From assembly GCA_000803105.1 (NCBI GenBank), contig JTDA01000005.1:62001-126000 (forward strand): 64,000 nucleotides of DNA, written 5' to 3'. The notes under the pieces were generated by a model. The model was given only the letters and a program-made list of their open reading frames with translations, had not been told where the DNA came from and made no database searches. The stretch is from Coprobacter secundus. GTDB lineage: Bacteria > Bacteroidota > Bacteroidia > Bacteroidales > Coprobacteraceae. A program made the translations under genes and the position numbers. Positions within the stretch are counted from its first letter, which is position 1; the number at the start of each line of letters is the position of its first letter. Below are positions 25,927 through 35,058 of the stretch, piece by piece.

Positions 25927-27705
25927 ATGAAGATTATTTTTATATTTTTTCTTTTGCTATGTAGTTTGGTTACGGTGAATAGCCAGTCAGTTTTGATAGA
26001 AACAGAACTTTTTGAAACAAAGGGAGGTTGGTCGATTGATTCTCAATTCATTGACCAGATGGGTTCTCCTTATCTGCTGGCTCATGGTTTAGGTGAAGTT
26101 GTCGAAGATGCTGTTACTGAGGTAAGATTTCCAGAGACAGGTGTTTATTATATTTGGGTGCGGACAAAAGATTGGGCTCCTTATCCGAAAGGTCCCGGTA
26201 GATTTAGAATGATAATAGATGGAAAAGAATTGGATCATACCTTTGGGGCATCTGGAGATATAGAGTGGAAATGGTATAAAGCAGGGACGGTACGAATAGA
26301 TAACTTAGTGACAGAAATTCGGTTACGAGATTTGACAGGTTTTGATGCAAGATGTGATGCTATATTCTTTTCAAAATCTGCTGAGGAGAATTTGCCTAAT
26401 GATGTAGACGGTTTACGGCTATTTAGGAAGAAAATGTTAAAGTTAAAGGATTTTTATTATGAAGGAGAATATGATTTTGTAGTTGTGGGTGGAGGTACTG
26501 CTGGAATTTGTGCAGCAATACAGGCAGCAAGGTTAGGGTTAAAAGTAGCTTTGATTAATAATCGTTCAGTACTGGGTGGTAATAGTAGTTCGGAATTAAG
26601 AATTCCTACAGATGGAGAGCTTTTTAGGAATAAGTATCCGAAAATAGGCTCTATTATGAGAGAAATTGATAACGGTTTTGCTGGAGTTTGCAATGAGAAT
26701 CTTTCTATGTATCGGGATAATTGGAGGCTGAAAATTATAAATAATGAGAAAAATATCTCTTTATTTAGAAATATGCATGTCTATGCTGTGGGAATGTCGG
26801 GCATAAAGATAGACTATGTAGACGCAATGGATATCAATACATTGAAAACTTATCGCTTTTCGGGAAAAATATTTGCCGACTGTACTGGAGACGCGTCTTT
26901 GGGACTGTTATCTGGTGCAGATCATTTGTACGGACGTGAAAGTAAGGCTCAGACAGGAGAGGCTGGGGCTCCAGAAGAAAGCGATAGTTTGACTATGGGT
27001 ACATCAAATCAATGGTACGCAACATTAACGGATAGCATATCAGCTTTTCCGATTGAGGAATGGATGTTACAATTTACTGAAGATTATCATTTTGAATTGA
27101 CCAAGTCTGTTTGGAATTGGGAAACCGGATTTGGTAATTTTCATATAGTTGAAGATTCGGAACTGATAAGAGACCATAATTTTAGGGCTATTTATGGTAA
27201 TTGGGCTTATTTAAAGACTTATTTAAGAGATAAATATGGAAAGTATAAGTTGGCTTATTTATCTTATAATGCAGGCAAACGTGAATCTTATCGTTTAGTT
27301 GGAGATGTTTTATTGACGGAGACTGATATAAGATGTAAAGTTAATTATCCAGATGCAATTGTGACAACTACTTGGGGAATCGATTTGCATTACCCAGATA
27401 AACAAAATTCCAGATATTTCCCCGGACAAGAATTTATAGCTTACGCTATTCACCCAAATAAGCGGAAAGAGGATTATACTTTTCCTTATCGTTGCCTTTA
27501 TTCACGTAATATAGAGAACTTGTTTATGGCTGGAAGGAATATAAGTGTTACTCATATTGCTTTAGGTGCAATACGAGTACAGCGTACTACTGGGATGATG
27601 GGAGAGGTTGTTGGAATGGCTGCTTATCTGTGTATGAAATATCGTTGTTCTCCTCGTCAGTTATACACTGATTATTTGCAGGAGTTATTGGATTGTGTTT
27701 CGTAA
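25927..27705 (+). CDS. secreted FAD-dependent oxidoreductase
   Basis: About 592 residues from the start at 25927, chosen because it begins a clean Sec signal (MKIIFIFFLLLCSLVTVNSQ); the open frame begins at 25879. After the signal, residues of about 20-165 form a beta-sandwich, carbohydrate-binding-like module ('VYYIWVRTKDW', 'GRFRMIIDGKEL'). The FAD domain follows, with the dinucleotide-binding 'YDFVVVGGGTAGICAAIQAARLG' loop and a C-terminal 'NLFMAGRNISVTHIALGAIRVQ' segment typical of FAD_oxidored (PF12831-like) proteins found near polysaccharide loci. The substrate is unknown; a carbohydrate or sugar acid is inferred. Confidence 0.85.
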   Translation: MKIIFIFFLLLCSLVTVNSQSVLIETELFETKGGWSIDSQFIDQMGSPYLLAHGLGEVVEDAVTEVRFPETGVYYIWVRTKDWAPYPKGPGRFRMIIDGKELDHTFGASGDIEWKWYKAGTVRIDNLVTEIRLRDLTGFDARCDAIFFSKSAEENLPNDVDGLRLFRKKMLKLKDFYYEGEYDFVVVGGGTAGICAAIQAARLGLKVALINNRSVLGGNSSSELRIPTDGELFRNKYPKIGSIMREIDNGFAGVCNENLSMYRDNWRLKIINNEKNISLFRNMHVYAVGMSGIKIDYVDAMDINTLKTYRFSGKIFADCTGDASLGLLSGADHLYGRESKAQTGEAGAPEESDSLTMGTSNQWYATLTDSISAFPIEEWMLQFTEDYHFELTKSVWNWETGFGNFHIVEDSELIRDHNFRAIYGNWAYLKTYLRDKYGKYKLAYLSYNAGKRESYRLVGDVLLTETDIRCKVNYPDAIVTTTWGIDLHYPDKQNSRYFPGQEFIAYAIHPNKRKEDYTFPYRCLYSRNIENLFMAGRNISVTHIALGAIRVQRTTGMMGEVVGMAAYLCMKYRCSPRQLYTDYLQELLDCVS

Positions 27706-27748
27706 TTTGAATTTTTGAGCATGGTGAAAGAAAGGCTATTCCTAAAGA

Positions 27749-27771
27749 AAAAAGTTTACTAAAAACTTTTT
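27749..27771 (+). terminator. terminator-like hairpin after FAD oxidoreductase
   Basis: AAAAAGTTT (27749-27757) pairs with AAACTTTTT (27763-27771) around a 5-base loop, 43 bases past the stop. Confidence 0.65.
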
Positions 27772-28145
27772 AATGGATTTGATTTTTCTATTTATTCAAA
27801 AACTTTGTTTGTAGTGGTTGGGTCCTATAAAAAGAGATTTAGGTAAAATGGTATTCGAAAGATAAAATGTGATGATAGATAGATTGTATCTATTCTAAGT
27901 ATGGTATTTAAAACCGTTTATAAGAAGTAAGGATTGGTATAGTAATTTTTGAGAGGAAGAGAGAAATAGAAAATGAGTTTATATGGAAAATATCTATTTT
28001 TCTATGGAAAAGGGCGAAATTGACTTTTACAAGGCATTAAGTCTATGAATAATGGGGGTGAAGGAGAAGGATTAGTCTGGAATTTAGCATAGGAAATCAC
28101 AGAGTTTTCTTATCTTTACCCAAATAACCGATAAAAGTGTATAAT
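27772..28145. other. AT-rich intergenic region before PBP-like gene
   Basis: No gene seen. TATCTTTA near 28110, close to the TAnnTTTG -7 consensus, is a possible promoter element for the PBP-like lipoprotein gene; no -33 box was found. Confidence 0.4.
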
Positions 28146-29087
28146 ATGAAAAGAATAGTTTTGTGTATGAGTGTGATGTTTTTATTCGTTTTACTGGCTT
28201 GTAATTCGGGTAAAAAAGGTGAGAATTCTAAAATGGATTCAGATATTGGTGATATTTTGCAGAAAAGTTTAGTTGAATTGCAAGCAGATTCGGGTTATGT
28301 ACTTGTTATTGATACAGCAGGACAAGTTAAAGTTTCAGTTAATATGGTACTCGGAGCGGATGGAAAATATGAAAAAGGCAGTAATCGTATATTCTCTGCC
28401 CAATCGGAGATGGGTTCTTTATTAATGCCGTTTGCTCTGATTCCTGCATTGGAAGATGGACTTATTACATGGAATGACAGTATTGAAATACCAGGAGATA
28501 CATTGATGCATGATGGGGTTTCTATAACAGATGAAAATACCCGGATGGCACGGACAGGAAAAATTACAGTAAAAGATATTGTTGCTACGTCTTCAAATAT
28601 AGGTATGGCTAAAATATTACTTGAAAATTATGAGGAGCAGCCTATGATGTTTACTCAAAAACTAAAACTGATACGTATTGTAAATGTTCCATCTCCAGAT
28701 GATACAAAAACATTTTTGGGTGTAGGACAAGGGTATGGTGTGACTATGACTCCGGCGGAAATGTTGTCTTTCTATTATACTGTGTCTAAGAATGATACGA
28801 CTCTTTGCTCTGATACAACGATGATGGGAATACGTGAAATTTTAGATGAGACTGTAGCTTCTGGTCTTGGAATGTCTGCATTGTCGGAAAAAGTTAAAAT
28901 TGCAGGTAAGACAGGGTCTGCCATTACGGAAGATGAGGTAAAATCAGAATTCTGTGGATATTTTCCGGCAGATGCTCCGCAATATACATGTTTAGTGGTT
29001 ATTAGTAATCCTAAAAACAGTCAACCTATTGAGAAAATTGCAGGAGACACTTTTAGACAAATTGCTGAGTATATAATGGAGAAATAA
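28146..29087 (+). CDS. PBP transpeptidase-like lipoprotein with altered active site
   Basis: A 313-residue lipoprotein (lipobox LLAC near residue 19; the ATG at 28146 is preferred to a GTG at 28137). The body is a single penicillin-binding-protein transpeptidase-like domain without a dimerisation or glycosyltransferase domain. The SxN motif (SSN, residues 149-151) and KTG (255-257) are intact. The SxxK motif is changed: the sequence is 'GSLLMPF' where active enzymes have GS.xKPF, so Met replaces the general-base Lys (residue 94). It is therefore probably a non-catalytic or sensory relative of class B PBPs, not a working transpeptidase. Confidence 0.8.
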   Translation: MKRIVLCMSVMFLFVLLACNSGKKGENSKMDSDIGDILQKSLVELQADSGYVLVIDTAGQVKVSVNMVLGADGKYEKGSNRIFSAQSEMGSLLMPFALIPALEDGLITWNDSIEIPGDTLMHDGVSITDENTRMARTGKITVKDIVATSSNIGMAKILLENYEEQPMMFTQKLKLIRIVNVPSPDDTKTFLGVGQGYGVTMTPAEMLSFYYTVSKNDTTLCSDTTMMGIREILDETVASGLGMSALSEKVKIAGKTGSAITEDEVKSEFCGYFPADAPQYTCLVVISNPKNSQPIEKIAGDTFRQIAEYIMEK

Positions 29088-29156
29088 AGGAACTTAAATC
29101 TTAAGATTTGTCATATAATGTCATCTTATGTAAGTTGTAAGGTGGCATTATTTTTA

Positions 29157-29606
29157 TTATGACTTTTGGGTAATTTCTATTTCTTTGTAGTCTGGAGCTG
29201 TCTTTTGAGGTGAGGTTACGGATATATGTTTTCTATGAGGTTTTAAAGCGAAACGGACTAAAAGAAAATTGATAGGCATGATTACTGCCCAGACGGGCAT
29301 TGGAGCATAAGCTTTGGAGACTCCAAAAAAGAGAAATAAATTGAAAAAAGATATTTGCATGATGTAGTTGACAACATGGCTTCCACTGAATCTGATAGCT
29401 CTCTTCCATGTAGGACGTGTATGGAATGTGTAATAATTAGATAATAAAAAATTGCATATAAAGCTGACAATGAATCCTATACTGTAGGCTGCATTTAGTT
29501 TCAAAAATGAACTTAAAGGTAAGTATAATCCGTAATGAATAATAGTAGCAATTGTTCCTACAATACAGAAACGAATAGGTTCACTATTAAGTAATCTTTT
29601 TTTCAT
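29157..29606 (-). CDS. GtrA family membrane protein
   Basis: A 149-residue protein of four transmembrane segments. 'FCIVGTIATIIHYGLYL' and 'GFIVSFICNFLLSNYYTFH' are the two conserved helices of GtrA, proposed to help flip polyprenyl-linked sugars or to act in cell-envelope glycan synthesis. The C-terminus is polar. It stands alone, with convergent neighbours. Confidence 0.9.
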   Translation of the reverse strand: MKKRLLNSEPIRFCIVGTIATIIHYGLYLPLSSFLKLNAAYSIGFIVSFICNFLLSNYYTFHTRPTWKRAIRFSGSHVVNYIMQISFFNLFLFFGVSKAYAPMPVWAVIMPINFLLVRFALKPHRKHISVTSPQKTAPDYKEIEITQKS

Positions 29607-29777
29607 TCTTTGGATTGCTGTTATTACGGAATATGATGATTCTTAAAAATATTTTCCTTTTTATCTCAAAAATTTTAGTAAAAATAGCTCAAAAAAATTA
29701 TATATACAACTTTCTGTTGGACATTTTATATGTCCTGTTGTTTATATAGAATTGTTTTGTGAGGTATTTTTGTAATG

Positions 29778-30329
29778 TTACTGCCTTAATTTCCTAATAG
29801 CACATTTTATTCCAGGAGTGGGGGAGATGGATTCTTTTGCAATAATATTTTCCATGACCTCTGTAATCCATTTGACTTGAGGATTTAGGATTTGGAGTAT
29901 ATTCAAACACCATATTTTATTCCCTATTTTGGCTTTAGATGCTATGAGCCAATGGCATACTGTCTCTGCGATTGATTCGGCAGTATCAATATCAGGGACT
30001 AACCATTTTTTAGAGAGTAATATATACATAATTTTTCCATAAAGACGCCGTACGCTTTCATTTTCTGTTTTATGAAAATAAGTTATAAATTGTGGAACAA
30101 AATTTAAAAATGAATCTGGTCGCTTTAAAAAGGCATATTCGACTGCCCATGCTGCACGAAATGCGATATTCCCTTTTTCCTTACAAATAATATCCATCAT
30201 CAGACCAAACAAATTTTGTTCTAATATTAAATTACCCATGTATTTATTGAAAGGTATTTTCCTATCATAATTCTTATATTGTAATAGTGAAATTAACAGG
30301 GAATGACTATATCTTGAGGGTGATACCAT
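29778..30329 (-). CDS. hypothetical helical protein downstream of lptB
   Basis: A 183-residue protein rich in helices with regularly spaced hydrophobic residues (such as 'GNIAFRAAWAVEYAF' and 'VRRLYGKIMYILL'), a pattern like HEAT repeats but not a clear family match. No signal peptide or catalytic motif. It starts directly at the lptB stop, so it is cotranscribed with lptB; that operon position is its only functional clue. Confidence 0.7.
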   Translation of the reverse strand: MVSPSRYSHSLLISLLQYKNYDRKIPFNKYMGNLILEQNLFGLMMDIICKEKGNIAFRAAWAVEYAFLKRPDSFLNFVPQFITYFHKTENESVRRLYGKIMYILLSKKWLVPDIDTAESIAETVCHWLIASKAKIGNKIWCLNILQILNPQVKWITEVMENIIAKESISPTPGIKCAIRKLRQ

Positions 30330-31181
30330 TTAGTCGAATTTTTTTCGACGGAATATGAAATTTCGTCCCAAATACTTTTCTCTTACGATAGGGTCAGCCG
30401 CTAGTTCTTCGGAACTTCCTTGAAAGAGGATTTTTCCTTCGAACAATAAGTAAGCTCGATCAGTAATGCTAAGTGTCTCTGGAGCGTTATGGTCTGTGAT
30501 GAGTATCCCTATGTTTTTTTCTTTTAGTTTATATACGATGTATTGTATATCTTCAACGGCAATAGGGTCAACTCCAGCAAATGGTTCATCAAGCATGATA
30601 AATTTGGGATTGATAGCCAGACATCGGGCTATTTCAGTACGCCGGCGTTCGCCCCCTGATAATTGGTCTCCAAGATTTTTTCGAACTTTTTGTAGCCTGA
30701 ATTCGGCAATGAGACTTTCAAGTTTTTCTTTTTGGTAAGTTTTGCTTTCTCCTGTCATTTGTAATATGGAGAGTATATTGTCCTCTACTGACATCTTTCG
30801 GAATACTGATGCTTCTTGGGCTAGGTAGGCTATTCCATGTTGAGCTCGTTTATAAACAGGAAATTTGGTAATGTCAAGGTCATTTAGAAAAATACGCCCT
30901 TCGTTTGGAGTAACAAGCCCTACGGCCATGTAGAACGTAGTAGTCTTTCCGGCACCGTTCGGGCCTAATAGCCCTACGATTTCACCCTGTTTTACATTGA
31001 TAGAAACATGGTTAACAACAGTACGTTGACGGTATTTTTTTACCAAATCTTCAGTCCGTAATGTCATCATCGGGTTTTCAGATTCTGGAGTAATTTCGTT
31101 CTCAACGATGATATTTTCCTCGACAATTATGGGTGTTATTGCTTCGGGGGTAATTTCTTTTTCACTCTTTTTTGTCTCCAT
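30330..31181 (-). CDS. lptB: LPS export ABC transporter ATPase LptB
   Basis: The cytoplasmic ATPase of the Lpt machine that extracts lipopolysaccharide from the inner membrane. Walker A GPNGAGKT, signature LSGGERRR, Walker B 'FIMLDEPFAGVDP' and the H-loop 'ITDHNAPET' are all present. The 283 residues include an N-terminal extension of about 38 residues, acidic and with a repeated ITPE/IVEEN pattern, absent from the usual 240-residue LptB; translation could start at a later Met (MMTLRTEDL). A minus-strand -7 box (TACCTTTG, 31223-31216) lies upstream. Confidence 0.9.
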   Translation of the reverse strand: METKKSEKEITPEAITPIIVEENIIVENEITPESENPMMTLRTEDLVKKYRQRTVVNHVSINVKQGEIVGLLGPNGAGKTTTFYMAVGLVTPNEGRIFLNDLDITKFPVYKRAQHGIAYLAQEASVFRKMSVEDNILSILQMTGESKTYQKEKLESLIAEFRLQKVRKNLGDQLSGGERRRTEIARCLAINPKFIMLDEPFAGVDPIAVEDIQYIVYKLKEKNIGILITDHNAPETLSITDRAYLLFEGKILFQGSSEELAADPIVREKYLGRNFIFRRKKFD

Positions 31182-31404
31182 CCAATACTCTCTAAAATAA
31201 AAAATTTATTGTGAACAAAGGTATATATTTTTATGGATTACGTTAAGTTCTTTGTCCCAAATTGTGTTTATTGAGAAAGAAAGATTGTTATAATAAGTGT
31301 GTAAATAGTGTTTTTTTGTTTAATTGACACTTAACGATACAATAATTTTAATTATGTTTGTAGTGTAGAATCGTTTGTTTCTATGATAGAAAAAGTTGTT
31401 TTTT

Positions 31405-32154
31405 ATGATATTGACTAAATCATTAGAAAAATTTGGTGACTATGTCATGCTCATGACAAGGGTATTTTCTGCCCCAGATCGTTGGAGTGAGTTTTTCAGA
31501 CGTTATATTGCTGAAGTATATAAATTGGGTATTGACTCAATTGCTATTGTAGTGACTATCTCATTATTTATCGGTGCAGTTATAACGATTCAGGTGTCAT
31601 TGAACATTATGTCTCCTTTAATTCCTGCATATACAGTGGGTTTGGTGACAAGAGATACTTTGATATTGGAATTTTCTTCTTCTATCATGAGTTTGATATT
31701 GGCGGGGAAGATTGGGTCTAATATTGCGTCGGAAATTGGCACTATGAGGGTAACGGAACAAATAGATGCGTTGGATATCATGGGGGTGAATTCTGCTAAT
31801 TACCTTATATTGCCTAAAATTATTGCGTTAGTTACTTTTATTCCGGTGTTGGTAGTTTTCAGTATGTTTACAGGCTTGATGGGTGGCTATCTGATCGCTT
31901 CATTTACGGGAATGATTTCTACAGCCAAGTATATTTATGGGTTACAAAGTTTCTTTGTAGAATATTATATTTGGTATTCGATTATTAAATCATTTTTCTT
32001 TGCATTCGTTATTAGTTCGGTGGCTTCTTATTATGGGTATAACGCTAGAGGAGGAGCTCTTGAGGTGGGAAAAGCCAGTACTGACTCTGTGGTGGTGAGT
32101 AGCGTGATGATTTTATTGTTGGATGTGTTGCTTACTAATTTGTTATTGCAATGA
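31405..32154 (+). CDS. mlaE: MlaE family permease (lipid asymmetry ABC transporter)
   Basis: Membrane subunit of an Mla-type phospholipid transport system. About 250 residues with five or six transmembrane helices; 'AGKIGSNIASEIGTMRVTEQIDALDIMG' is the conserved MlaE coupling helix with EIG-T-M. The start at 31405 follows an upstream in-frame TTG at 31396. The stop overlaps the next gene by four bases (ATGA). The mce-domain MlaD partner is not in the window. Confidence 0.93.
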   Translation: MILTKSLEKFGDYVMLMTRVFSAPDRWSEFFRRYIAEVYKLGIDSIAIVVTISLFIGAVITIQVSLNIMSPLIPAYTVGLVTRDTLILEFSSSIMSLILAGKIGSNIASEIGTMRVTEQIDALDIMGVNSANYLILPKIIALVTFIPVLVVFSMFTGLMGGYLIASFTGMISTAKYIYGLQSFFVEYYIWYSIIKSFFFAFVISSVASYYGYNARGGALEVGKASTDSVVVSSVMILLLDVLLTNLLLQ

Positions 32155-32948
32155 TAGAGGTAAAAAATATAGTGAAATCATTTGAAGGTAAGACTATCTT
32201 GCATGATATCAGTGCAACTTTTTATGCGGGTAAGACTAATTTGATAATTGGACAAAGTGGTTCGGGAAAGACTGTTTTGATGAAATCTATTGTAGGCTTG
32301 ATACGTCCGGAGTCGGGGCAAGTTTTATATAATGGTAAGGATTTGTTGAAGATGAACAGCTCGGAAGTGAGAACTTTAAGGTCTGAAATAGGGATGTTAT
32401 TTCAAGGTTCTGCGCTGTTTGACTCATTGACTGTACTTGAAAATGTGATGTTTCCTTTAAAGATGTTTACACGCCAGTCAATGGTAGAACGAGTAAAACG
32501 AGCTGAATTTTGTTTAGAAAGGGTAAATATAAAGGGTGTAAATAATTTGTATCCGTCGGAAATTAGTGGAGGTATGCAAAAGCGCGTTGCTATAGCAAGA
32601 GCTATAGCTTTGAATCCTAAGTATTTATTTTGTGATGAACCGAATTCTGGACTTGATCCGCGCACTTCGATTGTAATAGATGAGCTGGTGAGTGATATAA
32701 CTAAGGAATACAATATGACAACTATTATTAATACTCATGATATGAACTCGGTCATGGGCATTGGTGAGAATATTGTATTTCTGAATAAAGGTCATAAGGA
32801 ATGGGTTGGTACGAAAGAAGAAATCTTTACAGCAAAAAATGAGGCTTTAGATGATTTTGTCTTTGCGTCTAATTTGTTTAAGATGGTAAAAAAATATGTT
32901 GTAAAGGAAAATCTGGAATCTTTTTTTGATAATAAATCTGGGAAATGA
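32151..32948 (+). CDS. mlaF: Mla-type ABC transporter ATP-binding protein
   Basis: A 265-residue ATPase. Walker A GQSGSGKT near residue 37, signature ISGGMQKR, Walker B 'YLFCDEPNSGLDP' and the His loop 'INTHDMNSV' are intact. The C-terminal 40 residues are an extension with 'FASNLFKMVKK', as in MlaF. The overlap with mlaE shows translational coupling. Substrates are probably phospholipids. Confidence 0.93.
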   Translation: MIEVKNIVKSFEGKTILHDISATFYAGKTNLIIGQSGSGKTVLMKSIVGLIRPESGQVLYNGKDLLKMNSSEVRTLRSEIGMLFQGSALFDSLTVLENVMFPLKMFTRQSMVERVKRAEFCLERVNIKGVNNLYPSEISGGMQKRVAIARAIALNPKYLFCDEPNSGLDPRTSIVIDELVSDITKEYNMTTIINTHDMNSVMGIGENIVFLNKGHKEWVGTKEEIFTAKNEALDDFVFASNLFKMVKKYVVKENLESFFDNKSGK

Positions 32949-32992
32949 AATTAATAGATGATAATTTATTCATTATTAACTGTAAAGTTTTT

Positions 32993-33008
32993 GTGCAAAC
33001 GTTTGTAC
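32993..33008. promoter_or_regulatory. LacI-type operator upstream of kdgK
   Basis: GTGCAAACGTTTGTAC is a 16-bp near-perfect palindrome with central CG, the form of LacI-family operators. It overlaps the -33 element at 33002-33005 of the kdgK promoter, so binding would be expected to repress. The binding protein is not encoded here. Confidence 0.65.
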
Positions 33009-33034
33009 TAATTTAGATAAATCTCTTATATTTG
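33002..33034 (+). promoter_or_regulatory. promoter of kdgK operon
   Basis: TTTG (33002-33005), 21-bp spacer and TATATTTG (33027-33034); predicted start near 33041 gives a leader of about 105 nt before the ATG at 33146. Confidence 0.75.
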
Positions 33035-33145
33035 TACCTGGTTTAAAAGTTATACCGGATTAGGAAATTTAAGTGGAAGGTAAGACTTTATAAGTACTGG
33101 ATGTGAAATGTATCAAAAAAAGAATTCAATAAATTGTTTAAGACC

Positions 33146-34189
33146 ATGAGTAAAAAAGTAGTCACTTTTGGAGAAATTATGTTGCGTTTGGCAACACCAG
33201 GTTATCAACGTTTTTGTCAGGCCACAGAATTTACTGCGACCTTTGGTGGAGGAGAGGCTAATGTTGCAGTTTCGTTAGCTAATTATGGACTTGATGCTGA
33301 ATTTGTAACTCGTTTGCCTAAAAATGATATTGCCCATAGTTGTGAAATGGATTTACATAAACATGGAGTGAAAACTAATCATATTGTTTATGGAGGTGAC
33401 CGTTTGGGTATTTATTTTCTTGAGACAGGGGCTGTAGCTCGAGCTAGTAAGGTTGTGTATGATCGTGCTCATTCTGCTATTTCAGAAATTCAGCCAGGTA
33501 TGATAAATTGGGATGATGTGTTTAGAGGAGCTGACTGGTTTCATTGGACAGGTATTACACCTGCACTTTCTCAGGGTGCAGCAGATGCTTGTCTCGAAGC
33601 TATAAAAGCTGCAAATCGTTTGGGTATAACAGTCTCTTGCGATTTAAATTATCGTAAAAATTTGTGGAAATATGGAAAAACAGCATCAGAGATCATGCCG
33701 GAATTGGTTGCGGGATGTGATGTCATTTTAGGGAATGAAGAGGATGCTGAAAAAGTGTTTGGAATTAAACCTGAAGGTTTTGATGTTACTCAGACTGAGG
33801 GTGAGGTAAATGCTGCCGAGTTCAAATCGGTTTGTACTCAATTGATGGAAAAATTTCCTCGGGCTAAGAAGGTTATTGTTACTTTACGAGGTTCTATTAA
33901 TGCTAATCACAATACTTGGGGTGGGGTATTATATGATGGCAATGTATTGTATCAATCTCCTCGTTACGATATCACTCATATCGTGGATCGTGTAGGAGGA
34001 GGTGACTCGTTTATGGGTGGTCTTATTTATGGGTTGCTTACATATAATGATGATGATCAGAAGGCTTTGAATTTTGCTGTTGCTGCATCTTGTCTGAAGC
34101 ATACTATATATGGAGATTTTAATTTGGTGACAGTAGATGAAGTTGAGAAGTTGATGAGTGGGGATGCTTCAGGGCGAGTATCACGATGA
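33146..34189 (+). CDS. kdgK: 2-dehydro-3-deoxygluconokinase
   Basis: Phosphorylates KDG to KDPG in hexuronate catabolism. A PfkB-family sugar kinase of 347 residues; the ATG at 33146 is used rather than an upstream TTG at 33134. Motif 1 is 'TFGGGEANVAVSLANYG' and motif 2 with the catalytic Asp is 'DRVGGGDSFMGGLIYGL' near residue 285. The following genes (eda and an ExuT-like transporter) fit KdgK rather than fructokinase or ribokinase. Confidence 0.92.
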   Translation: MSKKVVTFGEIMLRLATPGYQRFCQATEFTATFGGGEANVAVSLANYGLDAEFVTRLPKNDIAHSCEMDLHKHGVKTNHIVYGGDRLGIYFLETGAVARASKVVYDRAHSAISEIQPGMINWDDVFRGADWFHWTGITPALSQGAADACLEAIKAANRLGITVSCDLNYRKNLWKYGKTASEIMPELVAGCDVILGNEEDAEKVFGIKPEGFDVTQTEGEVNAAEFKSVCTQLMEKFPRAKKVIVTLRGSINANHNTWGGVLYDGNVLYQSPRYDITHIVDRVGGGDSFMGGLIYGLLTYNDDDQKALNFAVAASCLKHTIYGDFNLVTVDEVEKLMSGDASGRVSR

Positions 34190-34209
34190 TATTAAAAGTA
34201 TAAACTAAC

Positions 34210-34241
34210 TAAATGGTAGTGTGTAGAGAGCATTACCATTT
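34210..34241 (+). repeat. hairpin between kdgK and eda
   Basis: AAATGGTAGTG pairs with CATTACCATTT with one G-T pair around a 10-base loop. Weak T tract follows; it may act as a processing or attenuation element within the operon. Confidence 0.55.
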
Positions 34242-34258
34242 ATTTTCATTATAAAAAT

Positions 34259-34930
34259 ATGGCAAGATTTTCTAAGATGCAGGTCATTAACGCAATGGCC
34301 TCTACAGGAATGGTTCCTGTATTTTATAACAAAGATATTGAAATATCTAAGAGTGTAGTAAAGGCGTGCTATGAGGGAGGTGTAAGAGCTTTCGAATTTA
34401 CCAATCGTGGAGATTTTGCACAGGAAGTATTTGCAGAGTTGGTTAAGTTTGCTGCAATTGAATGCCCGGAGATGATTTTAGGAGTAGGATCAGTTGTTGA
34501 CCCTGGGACAGCATCTTTATATATTCAATTAGGAGCAAATTTCGTTGTTGGTCCTTTGTTTAATCCAGAGATTGCGAAGGTTTGTAATAGACGTTTGATT
34601 CCTTATACACCAGGGTGTGGTTCAGTATCTGAAATTGGATTCGCACAGGAAGCTGGTTGTGATTTATGTAAAGTTTTCCCCGCAGGGAATGTAGGAGGAC
34701 CATCTTTTGTAAAAAATGTAAAAGCCCCGATGCCTTGGTCTATGTTAATGGTAACGGGTGCTGTAGAACCCACAGAAGAGAATCTTTCGGCTTGGGTTAA
34801 AGCTGGGGTTACATGCGTAGGAATGGGATCAAATTTATTCCCCGCAGATATTATAAAAGCTAAAGATTGGTCTGCTATTACTAATAAATGTGCTGAAGCT
34901 TTGGCTATAATAAAAAAATTTAGAAAGTGA
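34259..34930 (+). CDS. eda: KDPG/KHG aldolase
   Basis: A 223-residue class I aldolase that splits KDPG to pyruvate and glyceraldehyde 3-phosphate. The Schiff-base Lys is in 'CDLCKVFPAGNVGG', the catalytic Glu in 'VRAFEFTNRG', and the phosphate loop in 'IPYTPGCGSVSE'. With kdgK upstream and a hexuronate transporter downstream this is the last enzyme of the pathway. Confidence 0.95.
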   Translation: MARFSKMQVINAMASTGMVPVFYNKDIEISKSVVKACYEGGVRAFEFTNRGDFAQEVFAELVKFAAIECPEMILGVGSVVDPGTASLYIQLGANFVVGPLFNPEIAKVCNRRLIPYTPGCGSVSEIGFAQEAGCDLCKVFPAGNVGGPSFVKNVKAPMPWSMLMVTGAVEPTEENLSAWVKAGVTCVGMGSNLFPADIIKAKDWSAITNKCAEALAIIKKFRK

Positions 34931-34943
34931 TTTGAATATAGAG

Positions 34944-34977
34944 GTTTTTCATTATCTTCGGTGAAGAAATGAAAAAC
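34944..34977 (+). terminator. hairpin between eda and transporter
   Basis: GTTTTTCATT (34944-34953) pairs with AATGAAAAAC (34968-34977), with an inner TCTTC-ggt-GAAGA stem and a T-rich stretch after it. Possible partial terminator within the operon. Confidence 0.6.
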
Positions 34978-35058
34978 TTTCTTTTTATTACTTTGTCCGG
35001 CGTATACTATTGTCCGGCTTTTTGAATCAAAGAAAAACACTAACACAAATATTTGAGA

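Noticed and set aside
31405..32948. Broken Mla system because mlaD is missing nearby
   Set aside because: mlaD and other components often lie elsewhere in Bacteroidota genomes; absence from the window is not evidence of loss.
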